DNA of 64,000 nt from Algoriphagus sp. (GCF_029254265.1 NZ_JAQWXX010000082.1:62001-126000); one strand, 5' to 3'; shown: positions 47,701-57,819, numbered from the stretch's first letter. A program made the numbers and translations. The notes: generated by a model from the letters alone, not told the origin.

Positions 47701-50700
47701 CTGGTCATCAGCTGATCCTTCTATTGCCACAGTCAATCCCTCCACCGGAGTGATTACCGGAATAAGTGCAGGTGCAGCGACTATTCGCTATACCATAACG
47801 GGCTGTACCGTAGCCACCTCTTCCAGAACTATCTTTGTAAACTCGCCCATTAGTCCAGGTACCCTTAGTGGAAATCAGGACATCTGTATCGGAGGAGATA
47901 CCCAGCTTTTATCTTCTACAGCCTTCGGTACCTGGTCTTCAGCAAATCCTTCCGTTGCCACAGTTTCAAGTACAGGCTTGGTGACAGGAGTTTCTGTGGG
48001 TACCGTGGATATTATTTACAGGCTTCCCGCCAGCGGAGGATGTCCTGCCCCAGAAACGAGTATCAGTATTAATGTCAGTTCACCACCAGATGCAGGAACC
48101 TTGAGTGGAATACAAGAAGTTTGTGAGGGTGGAACCCGCACTTTCTCTTCCACTATTTCTGGCGGTACTTGGTCATCCGGCAATCCAGCTGTTGCTACGA
48201 TAGATCCATCGACTGGAATTGTAACTGGAATATCTGCAGGTTCCGCAATCCTTACTTATACTGTTTCTGGTTCAGGAGGCTGTCCGGATGATTTTGAAAC
48301 TCGCTCAATTACTGTGACGGCATTAGCAGATGCAGGAACATTGAGTGGGGCTGATGAACTTTGTGTTAATGAAAGCAGCACTTTTAGCTCTACCACTCTA
48401 GGAGGAACTTGGTCTTCAAGCAACCCGGCTGTGGCTTCTATAAATAGCTCAACGGGTGTGGTAAACGCACTTTCCAGCGGTACTGCTACCATAAGCTATA
48501 CGGTGGCAGGTTCAGGAAGCTGTACGGATGACACTGCTACCCGAAACATTACCATCAATCCACTTCCCAGCCCAAACTTTACCTCAGCGCCTACCGGTGT
48601 GGTATGTATTGGAGAAGAGGTAACCTATTCCACCCAATCAGGTCAATTTGACTACGATTGGCAGATCTCAGGAAGCGCCGGAACGGACTACACCATAACT
48701 TCCGGTGGAAGCAGTACGAATAATTCACTTACGCTAACTTGGTTAACTCAGGGTACAAAACAGGTATTCCTTCGCTATTCCAATTCCAGTGGCTGTCAAG
48801 CCGCTTCATTTATCAGTAGCCCCATTTCGGTCAGTCCTCTACCAACTCCAACCTTTATCGTTGAGCCATCCGGTGATTATTGTTTAAATGAGACGGTAAC
48901 CTATACTACCCAATCTGGCCGTGCCAACTACACTTGGAATATTTCGGGAGTCCAAGGAACGGACTACACTATTGTCGCTGGTGAATCTACCACTAATACA
49001 ATTTCTATTGCATGGTTGACCACAGGTTCAAAAACTGTCTCTGTAAATTATGACAACGCCAGCGGTTGTTCAGGAGTGGCTCCTGCTTCAAATTCAATTG
49101 ATATTAATTCACTGCCAGTACCAACATTCACTGCGGCGCCTTCAGGTCCAGTTTGTATAGGCCAAGAAGTCACGTATACAACCCAGTCTAGCTCAGATAT
49201 TTCAGATTATGACTGGACAATTTCCGGTGATGAAGGGGTAGATTATACCATCACAGCAGGTGGTAACGATGAAACAATCAGCATTATTTGGTTGACTGAT
49301 GGGCAAAAAACCGTAACAGTAAATTATGAAAACTCAAGCGGTTGTGAAGGAGTTTCACCAGCGATTAGTACCATAAATCTAGATCCGCTCCCAGTTCCTA
49401 CCTTCACTACTGAGCCATCAAATCCAGTTTGTATAGGAGATGAGGTGACATATACTACTGAGTCGGGTCAATCAAATTATATCTGGACAGTTACGGGGGT
49501 TTCAGGAACTGATTACAACATCACAGCTGGAAGTATAGGTACAAGTAGCAATACCGTCACAATAGAATGGTTAACCGATGGAGATAAAACTGTAACGGTT
49601 AATTATTCTAATGCAAACGGATGTACTAATTCAACCCCGGTTTCAAATACAATTAATCTTGACCCTCTTCCAGTACCTACCTTCACTTCTGAACCTTCAG
49701 ATCCGGTTTGTATTGGAAGTGATGTCACTTACACTACAGAATCCGGGCAATCCAACTATATATGGACCGTTTCTGGTACAGTAGGGAATGATTACAATAT
49801 TACCGCTGGAGGTATTGGTACTAGTAGCAATACGGTGACTATTCAGTGGTTAACTGATGGCACCAAAACCGTCACAGTAAATTATACCGATGCAAATGGA
49901 TGTACAGGTATCTCGCCAGCTTCCAATACCATTAATTTGGATCCACTTCCCAATCCAAGCTTTACGGTGGAACCATCTAATCCGGTGTGTCTAAATGATG
50001 TGGTAACCTATACCACAGAGGTTGGTCAATTTGACTATGACTGGACAGTTCCAGGAGTGGAAGGTACTGATTACAACATCACCGGAGGAGGCATTGGTAC
50101 AGGTAGCAATACCGTCACCATTGAATGGCTGACTCCTGGTGCGAAAACTGTGACGGTCAATTATACAGATGCAAATGGATGTTCAATAGCCAGCCCTGCT
50201 TCGAATACGATTGAAATAAGCACTCCCGTATCTATTGATCCTGTGATTGATCCAGGTCAGTTGGGTGATACTGAATGTTTTGGTGATGGATTTGACCCGA
50301 TCACAATTACTGCTACAGGCTCAGCTTTAACTTTCCAATGGTATCGCAAACCTGATAATTCAGACATCAGTACTAATCCGGGTACTGCAGTATCTGGAGC
50401 TACTTCAGCTACCTTTACTCCTCCTTCCTCTCCTGAGGGTATTTCCTATTATTATGTGGTGGTATCAGGTATTTGTGGGGCCTCAGAAGCTTCCGAGCTT
50501 ACAGGTGCATATATCGTTTCTCCATCAGGTACTTCCATTAATCTAGACCTAGACCCTACGGCTCCTGATGAAGAATTCTGTTTTGGAGCTGGTACTTTCT
50601 CTCAACTTGAAATAGCTGCCACTGGTGATGGTGGAATATCGGCCGACTACCAATGGTATCAAAATACAACTCCTAATAATACAGGGGGTATATTACTCAC

Positions 50701-53700
50701 CGGAGAAACCAATTCTACTTTCACTCCTCCATCAGATGCAAGTCTAGCAGATGGATTACCTAGGTATTATTATGCAACTGCTACCAGCCCAAGCTGCGGT
50801 ACAGTTACTTCTTCGGTTTCTGGGGCTTTCATAGTCAATCCATTAACGTCTATTGATTCAGAGAATCTGTCTAGCGCTACAATTTGTGAAGGTCAAGGTC
50901 CATTTAATTCTATTTCTGCTAGCGCTTCCGGAACTGGAACCTTGTCATACCAATGGTACAGCAATACCACTGGAATAATTGATACAGGAGTTGACACTCA
51001 GGTTGGAACCAACTCGGATACATTTTCACCTCCCTCAAATATCGCTGATGGTATTCCAAGATACTATTACGTCGTAGTCTCCAGTTCTGGAGGATGCGGA
51101 CCGGATCAAACCTCCAGTATTTCAGGTGGCTTTGTGGTAAACGAATTGCCAATACCAACATTAACCCCTGCTCCCGTAGGTGAGGTTTGCGTAGGCACTT
51201 CAGTAACCTACTCGACTGAGTCAGGTCAATCTAATTATGTTTGGAATGTGGCAGGTGTAGCGGGAACTGATTACACCATCTCATCAGGGGGAATTGGAGC
51301 TACTGATCATACGGTAACCTTGACTTGGTTGACATCCGGAACCAAGAGTGTATCAATTAATTACAACAACTCAAACAATTGTGCAGCATCCACTGCAACT
51401 GTTAATTCTACAATTGTAAATGCGCTTCCGGTTCCGACCTTTACCACCGCTCCCCCTGCTCAAGTCTGTGTGGGAACCTCAGTGACCTATACTACCGAAA
51501 CAGGTCAGTCCAATTATGTATGGACTATACCTGGAACTGCCGGAACAGATTATACTATCACGGCAGGTGGAATTAGTGCGACTAACAATTCGGTAACGCT
51601 AACTTGGCTAACTGATGGTACAAAAAACGTCTCGGTTAATTATACCAATGCTAACAATTGTACAGCTGCTACTGCAACAATTAATTCTACAGTCGTAAAT
51701 GCTCTTCCTACACCAACTTTCATATCTCCTCCTCCTTCTGAGGTTTGCGTAGGCACTCCAGTAACCTATACAACTCAACCTGGTCAATCCAATTATATCT
51801 GGACAGTACCGGGAATCGCAGGAACTGACTACACCATTACATCAGGAGGAATTGGAACATCCAGTAATACGGTTACGCTTAGGTGGTTGACCGCTGGTAC
51901 AAAAAACGTGACAGTTAATTACAGAAACTCGAATAATTGTTCAGCGCCAGCAGCAGTAGTCAATTCAACGATAGTTAACGCCCTGCCAGTACCAACATTC
52001 ACTTCTGCACCTCCTAGTGAAGTTTGCGTGGGTGAATCAGTGACCTACACCACCCAGCCGGGTCAATCGAATTATATCTGGACGTTACCCGGTACTGCCG
52101 GAACTGATTATACGATTACAGGCGGAAGCGTTGCGACTACAAGCAATACGGTTACGCTTACTTGGTTAACAGCAGGCACAAAGAATGTATCTATCAATTA
52201 TACCAATGCCACAAATTGTACGGCTGTAGCTGCGGTAGTAAATTCTACAATAGTCAATGCACTTCCAACTCCAACGTTCACTTCTTCCATACCTGCAGAA
52301 GTTTGTGTTGGAGCCACAGTGACTTATACTACCCAACCCGGTCAGGACAGTTACATTTGGACGGTACCTGGTACTGCCGGAACTGACTATACCATCACTG
52401 CTGGTGGAACTGGTCCTTTTGATAACTCAGCGACCCTAAGATGGCTGACAAATGGTACCAAAGTTGTCTCGGTAAATTATAGCAACTCGAATAATTGTAC
52501 AGCAGTATCGGCCCTAACCAATACCATTGAAGTCAATCAACTCCCAGTTCCAACATTTACAGATGCTCCTACAACAGATATCTGCGTAGGAGCTCCGGTC
52601 ACCTATACCACTCAACCTGGGCAAGTAAACTATATCTGGACAGTGCCTGGTACTTCTGGAATTGATTATACCATTACAGGTGGAGGAATAGGATCTACCA
52701 GCCATACTGTAACCCTAACGTGGTTAACTAGTGGTACAAAGAACGTATCTGTAAATTACAGCAATGCAGGCGGATGTACTGCAGTATCAGCAATTACTAA
52801 TAGTACAGATATCAATGTAACGCCTGTGATCTCAAACATTACGGGAACCATAATCTGCAGTGGAGCTACCTTTAATGTATCCCCTCTAAATGTAACAAAT
52901 GGTTCAGTTCCTACGGGCACAACCTACACTTGGACTGTATCTCCTAATGGAAATGTAACCGGAGAATCTGATGTGGTTACACCTCAAACCAGTATTTCAC
53001 AACTCTTAAACAATACTTCTCTGGTGGATCAAACGGTGACCTATACTGTTACTCCTACCTCACCAGAGGGATGTGTTGGGAATACTTTCCAAGTTGATGT
53101 ACTGGTACGGCCAATGCCAACGGTAAATGACCCAAGCGATCAGGATATCGGCTGTTCCGGCCAGTCTACTACAGCTGTGAATTTTACAGGAAATGGAGTT
53201 GCGGGAGTAGTCTATAATTGGACAAATAGTCATCCATCCATTGGATTGGCCGCATCCGGCACTGGAAATATTCCTTCATTTGTAACTCAAAATACGAGCG
53301 CTAGACCGATCACGGCAACCATTACTGTGACGCCAACAGTAAATGGTTGTCCAGGGCCATCACAATCATTCGCCATTACCGTTGATCCTACACCTATAAT
53401 CACCTTACAGACGGATTATTGTGCCGTGGATGGAGCTGTACTTTTGGTAGCCAGTTCAAATGTAACAGGAACTACTTGGGAGTGGAGTACAGGTGAAACA
53501 ACCCCATCTATTACTGTTAATATCGCTGGTTCCTATTCAGTGACAGCCACCTCTCCAGATGGTTGTACAAGTACAGCTTCCATAAGTATCGCAGAGGAAT
53601 TAGTAGTAGATGGATCTTTCACCAACTTTGACCCTGTAAATCCTGGAGCTAGTTTCTTTACCGAATACAGACCAAAAACTGGGGAGTTTTTTATTCCACC

Positions 53701-56700
53701 TGCTAACGGAACAAACGTAACAGGCCTATACGATCAAAGCGTATATGCTGTAGATCAAAGCGCTTGGTACAATCCAACTACTCAAACAGGCTATCATCCT
53801 TCTTTTCATGGGAGAGACCATACAAACAATGCCACTGGCCCAAGAAACTTTTTGATGGTCAATGGTGGCGGACTTATAGGCAACCCTCAACGACAGCCTG
53901 TGGTATGGAGGCAAGAAGTTACTGTTGAGCAGTTTACGGAATACTATTTCTCCGCTTGGGCGATGAATTTAAATCCAGGGTCTCCAGCTAGACTACAATT
54001 TAAAATCAATGGACAATTAGTCGGTACTGTATTGGATTTAGATACTGCTCCAAAACCCGGTTCCGAAGCAGAGGTAAGCTTAGACAATTGGAGAGAATTT
54101 AGATCGAACCCGAGCTGGAGCTCAGGAACTGCTACGACAGCAATAATTGAAATTGTGAATTTGAACACAGCCCCCGGAGGTAATGATTTTGCATTGGATG
54201 ATATATCCTTCGGTACCCTTTCTCCTTTCATTAGGTTAACCTCTGATCCAGGAACTGATGATAGTCAAGTCGTTTGTGAAGATTCACCAATTGTAGATAT
54301 TGAGTACGCAGTTGGAGGAGGATTGGACGGGCCTATAGTTACTGGATTGCCAGTTGGTTTAACAGCAACTTGGAATGGAGTGAATTTGAGAATCAGTGGA
54401 TCTCCTACAACACCTGGAGAATATACCTATGAGGCCTTTACTACTGGTTCATGTCAGCAAGTACGGGTAGAAGGCTTAATAATTGTGAGAGATGTCCCTG
54501 ATGTAAGCACAATAGCCAGCGACCAAACTGTTTGTTACGGTGATACCCCTTCCTCTATTATCGGAAATGTTTATGCTCCTCAAGATCCTGGAGCTGTCAT
54601 TACCTACCGATGGGAAATGAATACCAACATTTCTTCTCCAAACTGGGTAGATGTTCCAGGTAATCCATCAGGTGCCGATTTCGCACCTCCGGTATTAACC
54701 GAAACAACGCAATACAGAAGATATGCTATATCTACTGTAGGTGCTAATTTCTGTGAAGGACCTCCATCTGACCCGGTAACCATAACGCTTCAAAGTGAAC
54801 CTGTCGCAGGAACAATAGCAGATGATCAAACCATATGTGAAGGAGAGGATCCTGAGGCCTTTACCAGCACTTCTGCTGGTTCAGGAGATGGAACCATCAG
54901 CTACATCTGGCAATTTAGAAATTCATCCAACCCAACATGGACACCTATTACAGGTGCAACGGGAGCTACTTATGATTCACCGGCTTTAACAGAAACAACA
55001 GAATTTCAAAGAATAACCGTTTCTACCTTGAATGGAGTAGCATGCATATCGAACCCTACAAGTACAGTAGTGGTAACTGTAATTCCAGAGAATACGGTAA
55101 ATCCTGTAAATCCCGACCCTCCATTATGTTTGGATGTTCCTCAACCAGTTACTATAATTCATACCTCAACGGGAGCAACTGGCATCGCAAATGGAGGTGT
55201 CGCAGGAGCTAATGGATTACCGCTAGGGGTAAGTGCTGCATTTAATTCTGCAACTGGGGATATTACGATCTCGGGTACACCTACTGAAGTAGGAACCTTC
55301 AATTATAGTATTCCTCTGACTGGAGGCTGCGGTTCTGTCTATGCAACAGGAACAATTACTGTAGCTAACCCTACCTATCCTATAACAAGTATCGATGTAG
55401 ACAACCCAGCTGTAGGCTCCTCTCCTCCTTATGTCTCCACATTTACGGTATATAGCCCAGAGCTTACACCTGGGGATTATGAGATTATCTATAGCACAAG
55501 CGGTACTAATGCGGTGACGGATCAAACGATTACTGTGACTGTCACCACTGCTGGTCAGTTTACATTCCAATCTCTCCCCTATTCGAATGAAGGAACCACT
55601 ATCCTTACTTTAAATTCCATCCAAGGGGTTACTGATCAATGTCCATTCTCAGTACCCACCAACAACACAGTTCCTTTCGGAATAAACTGTAGCACAGAAT
55701 TCTTGGAGGCAGATGGAGACGCCACTTTTACTGTCCCAACTGATGTTTTCCAGGTAACGATAGATCTCTTTGGAGATGGATTAGGAGGAACTACAGCCTC
55801 CCAAACAATGGCCGTTCAGCCTGGTGGGCAGATATATCTAGTTTTTGATGGAACTGATATCTTCGCTACAGAGATTCCTGACACAGAACCAGTCGGTGAT
55901 CGATTAGCACAAGCAATTGTGAGTACTACAGGTCCGAATGGTAGAATAGTGATCACCTATGATTGTACCCCACCTCCTCCATGTTCGAGTTCTGGTGATG
56001 TTTACCAATACACGGATTCAGAAGGCTATACTATCATTCGATTTACTGGAAATTGTAACTGGACTGCACCGGATGGATTGGATGAATTTGAAATATTAGT
56101 CGTCGGTGGAGGCGGAGGTGGAGGCTTTGGCGACGCTGCTGGCGGAGGCGGAGGCGGAGCAGTCGTTTATCAGCAATACACTGGTATTTCTATGAATGGA
56201 TCACCTGGTTTACAAGGGGCAGTATTCAATGTTTCTCCAGGAGGACAAGGTTTAGGTGCAACTAACGGGAATGAGCAGGGACAAAATGGAGGAGGTTCTG
56301 CATTTTCTGGTCCAGCCTTTGACTTTGCTGGTAGTAATACATTTACTGACCTAAGCGCAGCTGGCGGTGGAGGTGGTGGAACCTCAAGCTCTAATCAAAG
56401 CATTCGATCTGGTAGCGACGGCGGATCTGGTGGTGGTGGAGCCGCTTTCGGAACGGATACCTCTGGAGGAGGAATTGCAGATGCTTACGATGATGGAGAG
56501 GGAAATAATGGAGGAACTGCCTTCGGTCAAAGCTTCGGAGGTTCGGGTGCCGGTGGCGGGGGAGCTATCGCGAATGGGGTAGATGGATCGGGCGACGCTA
56601 ACCTGATGATAGCTGGAACGGGTGGAAATGGAGAAATGCGAAGCATTTCCGGAGAAGATATTTATTATGGAGCTGGGGGTGGAGGTACATCAGCAGGTGC

Positions 56701-57484
56701 TACTGTTAACGAACCGGGAATGGGAGGCAGTACCTACACAGGTTCCGGCGGGGCAACATTCTATGCAGGAGGAAGAGGAAACAATACTGGTTTAGGCTTG
56801 CCTGCAACCACCTATGGTTCCGGTGGAGGTGCCGGAAGAACCGGAGGAAGCAACGGATTCCAAGGTGTAATCTATATCCGATATCCAAACTTCCGTATCC
56901 TCCCTGTCGAATTCGGCTATTTTAAAGCATTGTATAATTCTCCATTGCGATCAGGTGACTTATTTTGGGCTACTGCCAAAGAGTGGGAAAATGATCGATT
57001 TGACGTTGAGCGATCTATAAATAATGTGAAAACTTGGGAGAAAATCGGAGAGGTTAAGGGGGCTGGCTATTCCGATGGAACTATCGAATATGATTTCCGA
57101 GATTCAAAACTACCGTTAGCTGGTGGAAATATTTTCTATCGATTGAAACAAATTGACTTTGATGGAGAATCAACTTATAGCGATACTAAGTCTATTAAAG
57201 TAGAAGCACTACCCGGCACTACCAGTTGGAGAGTCTTCCCTAATCCAACTACAGGGGATCCGATCAATTTGGAAATGCTGGATACTGGAGCTTATAATGA
57301 TGAAAAAATCACTGTCAGAGTAATTTCTTCTACTGGAGTTTTTGAAATTATAGAAGGTGATTCTACTATTGAACTTAGCATTCAACTTTCAGGCATTCTG
57401 AGAGACAAGGCTGCTGGTGTTTATACTATTGAAATAGCTTGGGGAGACAGGAAGGAATACCATAAGGTGGTTTTGAAGAGGTAG
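44759..57484 (+). CDS. giant multi-domain surface protein with T9SS C-terminal sorting domain
   Basis: A 4241-residue modular secreted protein. An unusually long N-region (about 47 residues) precedes the hydrophobic signal core and cleavage near VRGQ. Modules in order: Gly-rich (residues 71-287), two Ig-like and further beta modules to about 740, Gly-rich (741-955), four Big-like repeats (958-1265), six PKD-like repeats (1269-1820), three Ig-like (1822-2129), six PKD-like (2130-2687), PKD/Ig-like (2688-2950), a jelly-roll lectin-like module (2951-3155), more Ig-like to 3740, Gly-rich (3743-4040), and a type A T9SS tail with WRVFPNPTTG. The whole is one uninterrupted frame. Likely a cell-surface adhesin or gliding-associated protein exported by T9SS. 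An ATG at 44759 is chosen; a GTG lies two codons before. Confidence 0.88.
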   Translation: MRSQLHLFKKVIFRIWTDGLESKFSGENSFFLSTPRLSASSDFFEKAKLFILSVFLLSMMLFGVGEVRGQCSNTITFNSAGNDTWTAPAGVTSITVEMWGAGGAGGGSRTNNRQGGGGGGGAFRRAVNVTVVPGTTYTITVGAGGGGSNGDGEDGGTSSATFGATTITANGGAGGTRANGGNGDGGAGGTGGTYNGGSGADGANSGSRGGGGSSAGTGANGTNGSNSSTAGGVAPTGGGDGGNGGTNGAGESGTAPGGGGGGGERSGGNRAGGDGARGEVRISYNIAPPNAGSISGAQSICEGGDPAVLTNTAAGTGTSYRWERAVSPFTNWIPIGGATSATYNPPAGLTVTTQYRRVSIATAGCETASTPVQITVESPPNSGSIAGTQTICSGGDPGIISNSSAGSGVSYRWESAVSPFTTWTNISGATAASYDPPAGLTSTTQFRRVSISSAGCENPTVPVQLTVDQLPTANAGPALAGICQGQTTLAIGGSVGGSVSGGIWSGGAGTWNNPTDPANATYTAGLTETGTITLTLTTVGGSCGVATDTKTLTITTSPTADAGGTLVEICDGDTSAPMGGSIGGAATSGVWTNLNGTGTWTNANNPATATYTAGPNDSALGLITLQLTASGGSCSNVVVTKTIRVNSGKTVTPVSTETVCFFTGSVNLTHATTGVTGISGDGVDGANGLPAGVSATFNSATGQISIIGNATELGTFNYSIELLGTCGVASATGTIIVEDCGCIATLDYATNPSGTWVVPNGVTEVIVEGWGGGGRGGRRTSGSWAAAGGGGGGYSRSILSVNPGDSFGYAVGAGGNDSNINGGSTTFGGGLLANGGSGVENSTNGGAGAALGTGNDDSRRGGNGGNSNNSNSGGGGSSGFANSDGNNGGVLTPGTIPAGSDGGNGGPGINTSNTIGQPGQVPGGGGGGGSPRNGTTYYTGGEGGAGRIRISYTLTAGIVNGPQSICIGGSTTFTSTMAGGVWSSADPSIATVNPSTGVITGISAGAATIRYTITGCTVATSSRTIFVNSPISPGTLSGNQDICIGGDTQLLSSTAFGTWSSANPSVATVSSTGLVTGVSVGTVDIIYRLPASGGCPAPETSISINVSSPPDAGTLSGIQEVCEGGTRTFSSTISGGTWSSGNPAVATIDPSTGIVTGISAGSAILTYTVSGSGGCPDDFETRSITVTALADAGTLSGADELCVNESSTFSSTTLGGTWSSSNPAVASINSSTGVVNALSSGTATISYTVAGSGSCTDDTATRNITINPLPSPNFTSAPTGVVCIGEEVTYSTQSGQFDYDWQISGSAGTDYTITSGGSSTNNSLTLTWLTQGTKQVFLRYSNSSGCQAASFISSPISVSPLPTPTFIVEPSGDYCLNETVTYTTQSGRANYTWNISGVQGTDYTIVAGESTTNTISIAWLTTGSKTVSVNYDNASGCSGVAPASNSIDINSLPVPTFTAAPSGPVCIGQEVTYTTQSSSDISDYDWTISGDEGVDYTITAGGNDETISIIWLTDGQKTVTVNYENSSGCEGVSPAISTINLDPLPVPTFTTEPSNPVCIGDEVTYTTESGQSNYIWTVTGVSGTDYNITAGSIGTSSNTVTIEWLTDGDKTVTVNYSNANGCTNSTPVSNTINLDPLPVPTFTSEPSDPVCIGSDVTYTTESGQSNYIWTVSGTVGNDYNITAGGIGTSSNTVTIQWLTDGTKTVTVNYTDANGCTGISPASNTINLDPLPNPSFTVEPSNPVCLNDVVTYTTEVGQFDYDWTVPGVEGTDYNITGGGIGTGSNTVTIEWLTPGAKTVTVNYTDANGCSIASPASNTIEISTPVSIDPVIDPGQLGDTECFGDGFDPITITATGSALTFQWYRKPDNSDISTNPGTAVSGATSATFTPPSSPEGISYYYVVVSGICGASEASELTGAYIVSPSGTSINLDLDPTAPDEEFCFGAGTFSQLEIAATGDGGISADYQWYQNTTPNNTGGILLTGETNSTFTPPSDASLADGLPRYYYATATSPSCGTVTSSVSGAFIVNPLTSIDSENLSSATICEGQGPFNSISASASGTGTLSYQWYSNTTGIIDTGVDTQVGTNSDTFSPPSNIADGIPRYYYVVVSSSGGCGPDQTSSISGGFVVNELPIPTLTPAPVGEVCVGTSVTYSTESGQSNYVWNVAGVAGTDYTISSGGIGATDHTVTLTWLTSGTKSVSINYNNSNNCAASTATVNSTIVNALPVPTFTTAPPAQVCVGTSVTYTTETGQSNYVWTIPGTAGTDYTITAGGISATNNSVTLTWLTDGTKNVSVNYTNANNCTAATATINSTVVNALPTPTFISPPPSEVCVGTPVTYTTQPGQSNYIWTVPGIAGTDYTITSGGIGTSSNTVTLRWLTAGTKNVTVNYRNSNNCSAPAAVVNSTIVNALPVPTFTSAPPSEVCVGESVTYTTQPGQSNYIWTLPGTAGTDYTITGGSVATTSNTVTLTWLTAGTKNVSINYTNATNCTAVAAVVNSTIVNALPTPTFTSSIPAEVCVGATVTYTTQPGQDSYIWTVPGTAGTDYTITAGGTGPFDNSATLRWLTNGTKVVSVNYSNSNNCTAVSALTNTIEVNQLPVPTFTDAPTTDICVGAPVTYTTQPGQVNYIWTVPGTSGIDYTITGGGIGSTSHTVTLTWLTSGTKNVSVNYSNAGGCTAVSAITNSTDINVTPVISNITGTIICSGATFNVSPLNVTNGSVPTGTTYTWTVSPNGNVTGESDVVTPQTSISQLLNNTSLVDQTVTYTVTPTSPEGCVGNTFQVDVLVRPMPTVNDPSDQDIGCSGQSTTAVNFTGNGVAGVVYNWTNSHPSIGLAASGTGNIPSFVTQNTSARPITATITVTPTVNGCPGPSQSFAITVDPTPIITLQTDYCAVDGAVLLVASSNVTGTTWEWSTGETTPSITVNIAGSYSVTATSPDGCTSTASISIAEELVVDGSFTNFDPVNPGASFFTEYRPKTGEFFIPPANGTNVTGLYDQSVYAVDQSAWYNPTTQTGYHPSFHGRDHTNNATGPRNFLMVNGGGLIGNPQRQPVVWRQEVTVEQFTEYYFSAWAMNLNPGSPARLQFKINGQLVGTVLDLDTAPKPGSEAEVSLDNWREFRSNPSWSSGTATTAIIEIVNLNTAPGGNDFALDDISFGTLSPFIRLTSDPGTDDSQVVCEDSPIVDIEYAVGGGLDGPIVTGLPVGLTATWNGVNLRISGSPTTPGEYTYEAFTTGSCQQVRVEGLIIVRDVPDVSTIASDQTVCYGDTPSSIIGNVYAPQDPGAVITYRWEMNTNISSPNWVDVPGNPSGADFAPPVLTETTQYRRYAISTVGANFCEGPPSDPVTITLQSEPVAGTIADDQTICEGEDPEAFTSTSAGSGDGTISYIWQFRNSSNPTWTPITGATGATYDSPALTETTEFQRITVSTLNGVACISNPTSTVVVTVIPENTVNPVNPDPPLCLDVPQPVTIIHTSTGATGIANGGVAGANGLPLGVSAAFNSATGDITISGTPTEVGTFNYSIPLTGGCGSVYATGTITVANPTYPITSIDVDNPAVGSSPPYVSTFTVYSPELTPGDYEIIYSTSGTNAVTDQTITVTVTTAGQFTFQSLPYSNEGTTILTLNSIQGVTDQCPFSVPTNNTVPFGINCSTEFLEADGDATFTVPTDVFQVTIDLFGDGLGGTTASQTMAVQPGGQIYLVFDGTDIFATEIPDTEPVGDRLAQAIVSTTGPNGRIVITYDCTPPPPCSSSGDVYQYTDSEGYTIIRFTGNCNWTAPDGLDEFEILVVGGGGGGGFGDAAGGGGGGAVVYQQYTGISMNGSPGLQGAVFNVSPGGQGLGATNGNEQGQNGGGSAFSGPAFDFAGSNTFTDLSAAGGGGGGTSSSNQSIRSGSDGGSGGGGAAFGTDTSGGGIADAYDDGEGNNGGTAFGQSFGGSGAGGGGAIANGVDGSGDANLMIAGTGGNGEMRSISGEDIYYGAGGGGTSAGATVNEPGMGGSTYTGSGGATFYAGGRGNNTGLGLPATTYGSGGGAGRTGGSNGFQGVIYIRYPNFRILPVEFGYFKALYNSPLRSGDLFWATAKEWENDRFDVERSINNVKTWEKIGEVKGAGYSDGTIEYDFRDSKLPLAGGNIFYRLKQIDFDGESTYSDTKSIKVEALPGTTSWRVFPNPTTGDPINLEMLDTGAYNDEKITVRVISSTGVFEIIEGDSTIELSIQLSGILRDKAAGVYTIEIAWGDRKEYHKVVLKR
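47630..48562 (+). repeat. four tandem bacterial Ig-like (Big-type) repeats in the giant protein
   Basis: Four units of about 75-80 residues, each with an ICxGG or LCVNE opening, a GTWSSxNPxVAT strand, the STGxVTGISAG segment and a closing Thr-rich strand. They sit inside the coding frame. Confidence 0.75.
48563..50218 (+). repeat. PKD-like tandem array 1 (six units)
   Basis: Six coding repeats of about 276 bases (92 residues) starting at LPxPxF. Each has a VCxG-V-YTTxSGQ segment, a YxWTxSGxxGTDYxI core, a LTWLTxGTKxVxVNY strand and a second Cys. The two cysteines per unit could form a disulfide. Units at 49388, 49667 and 49946 are spaced exactly 279 bases, so in-frame duplication is the likely origin. 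Confidence 0.85.
51146..52819 (+). repeat. PKD-like tandem array 2 (six units)
   Basis: Six more units of the same family, averaging 279 bases (93 residues). They start LPxPTxT and are closer to one another than to array 1 (shared TVNSTIVNA-like spacers and TVPGTAGTDYTIT core). Three different Ig-like modules (50221-51145) separate the two arrays. Confidence 0.85.
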
Positions 57485-57539
57485 TTGGTAGTATTTTAAT
57501 TATAAAAGCAATTCTCCAGTAGTCAATTTTTGAATCAAA

Positions 57540-57660
57540 GCACCTCGATTTCGCTCAGTACCCGATTAGTTTGTTTTAGAGAGAGGGAGTCCGGCTTGGC
57601 CGAATTTTATCCCTCATGTCAGTTAATTTAATTTCCGGTAACCGAACCAAGTCGAGGCCA
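57540..57660. repeat. imperfect inverted-repeat intergenic element
   Basis: The ends are related inverted copies: CACCTCGATTTCGCTCAGTA at the left and, on the opposite strand, GGCCTCGACTTGGTTCGGT at the right. Nested inside are GAGGGA/TCCCTC and CGGC-TTG-GCCG, so the ~120 bases can fold as one long hairpin. Elements with TCGACTTCGCTCAG-like ends are common between genes in Bacteroidota genomes. Non-coding. Confidence 0.5.
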
Positions 57661-57819
57661 TATTTACCATTGTTAATTAACGGATTAACAATTTTTTATT
57701 TGACGAATTTTCTGACAAAAGGTTTTTATCCTAAAGGTTTACTTTAGGAAAGGCTAAAATTCATTTGCCTGAATTTCGTGCTTGGTTATTAATTATCAGG
57801 CTCCCTAGGAGTTTTTATA

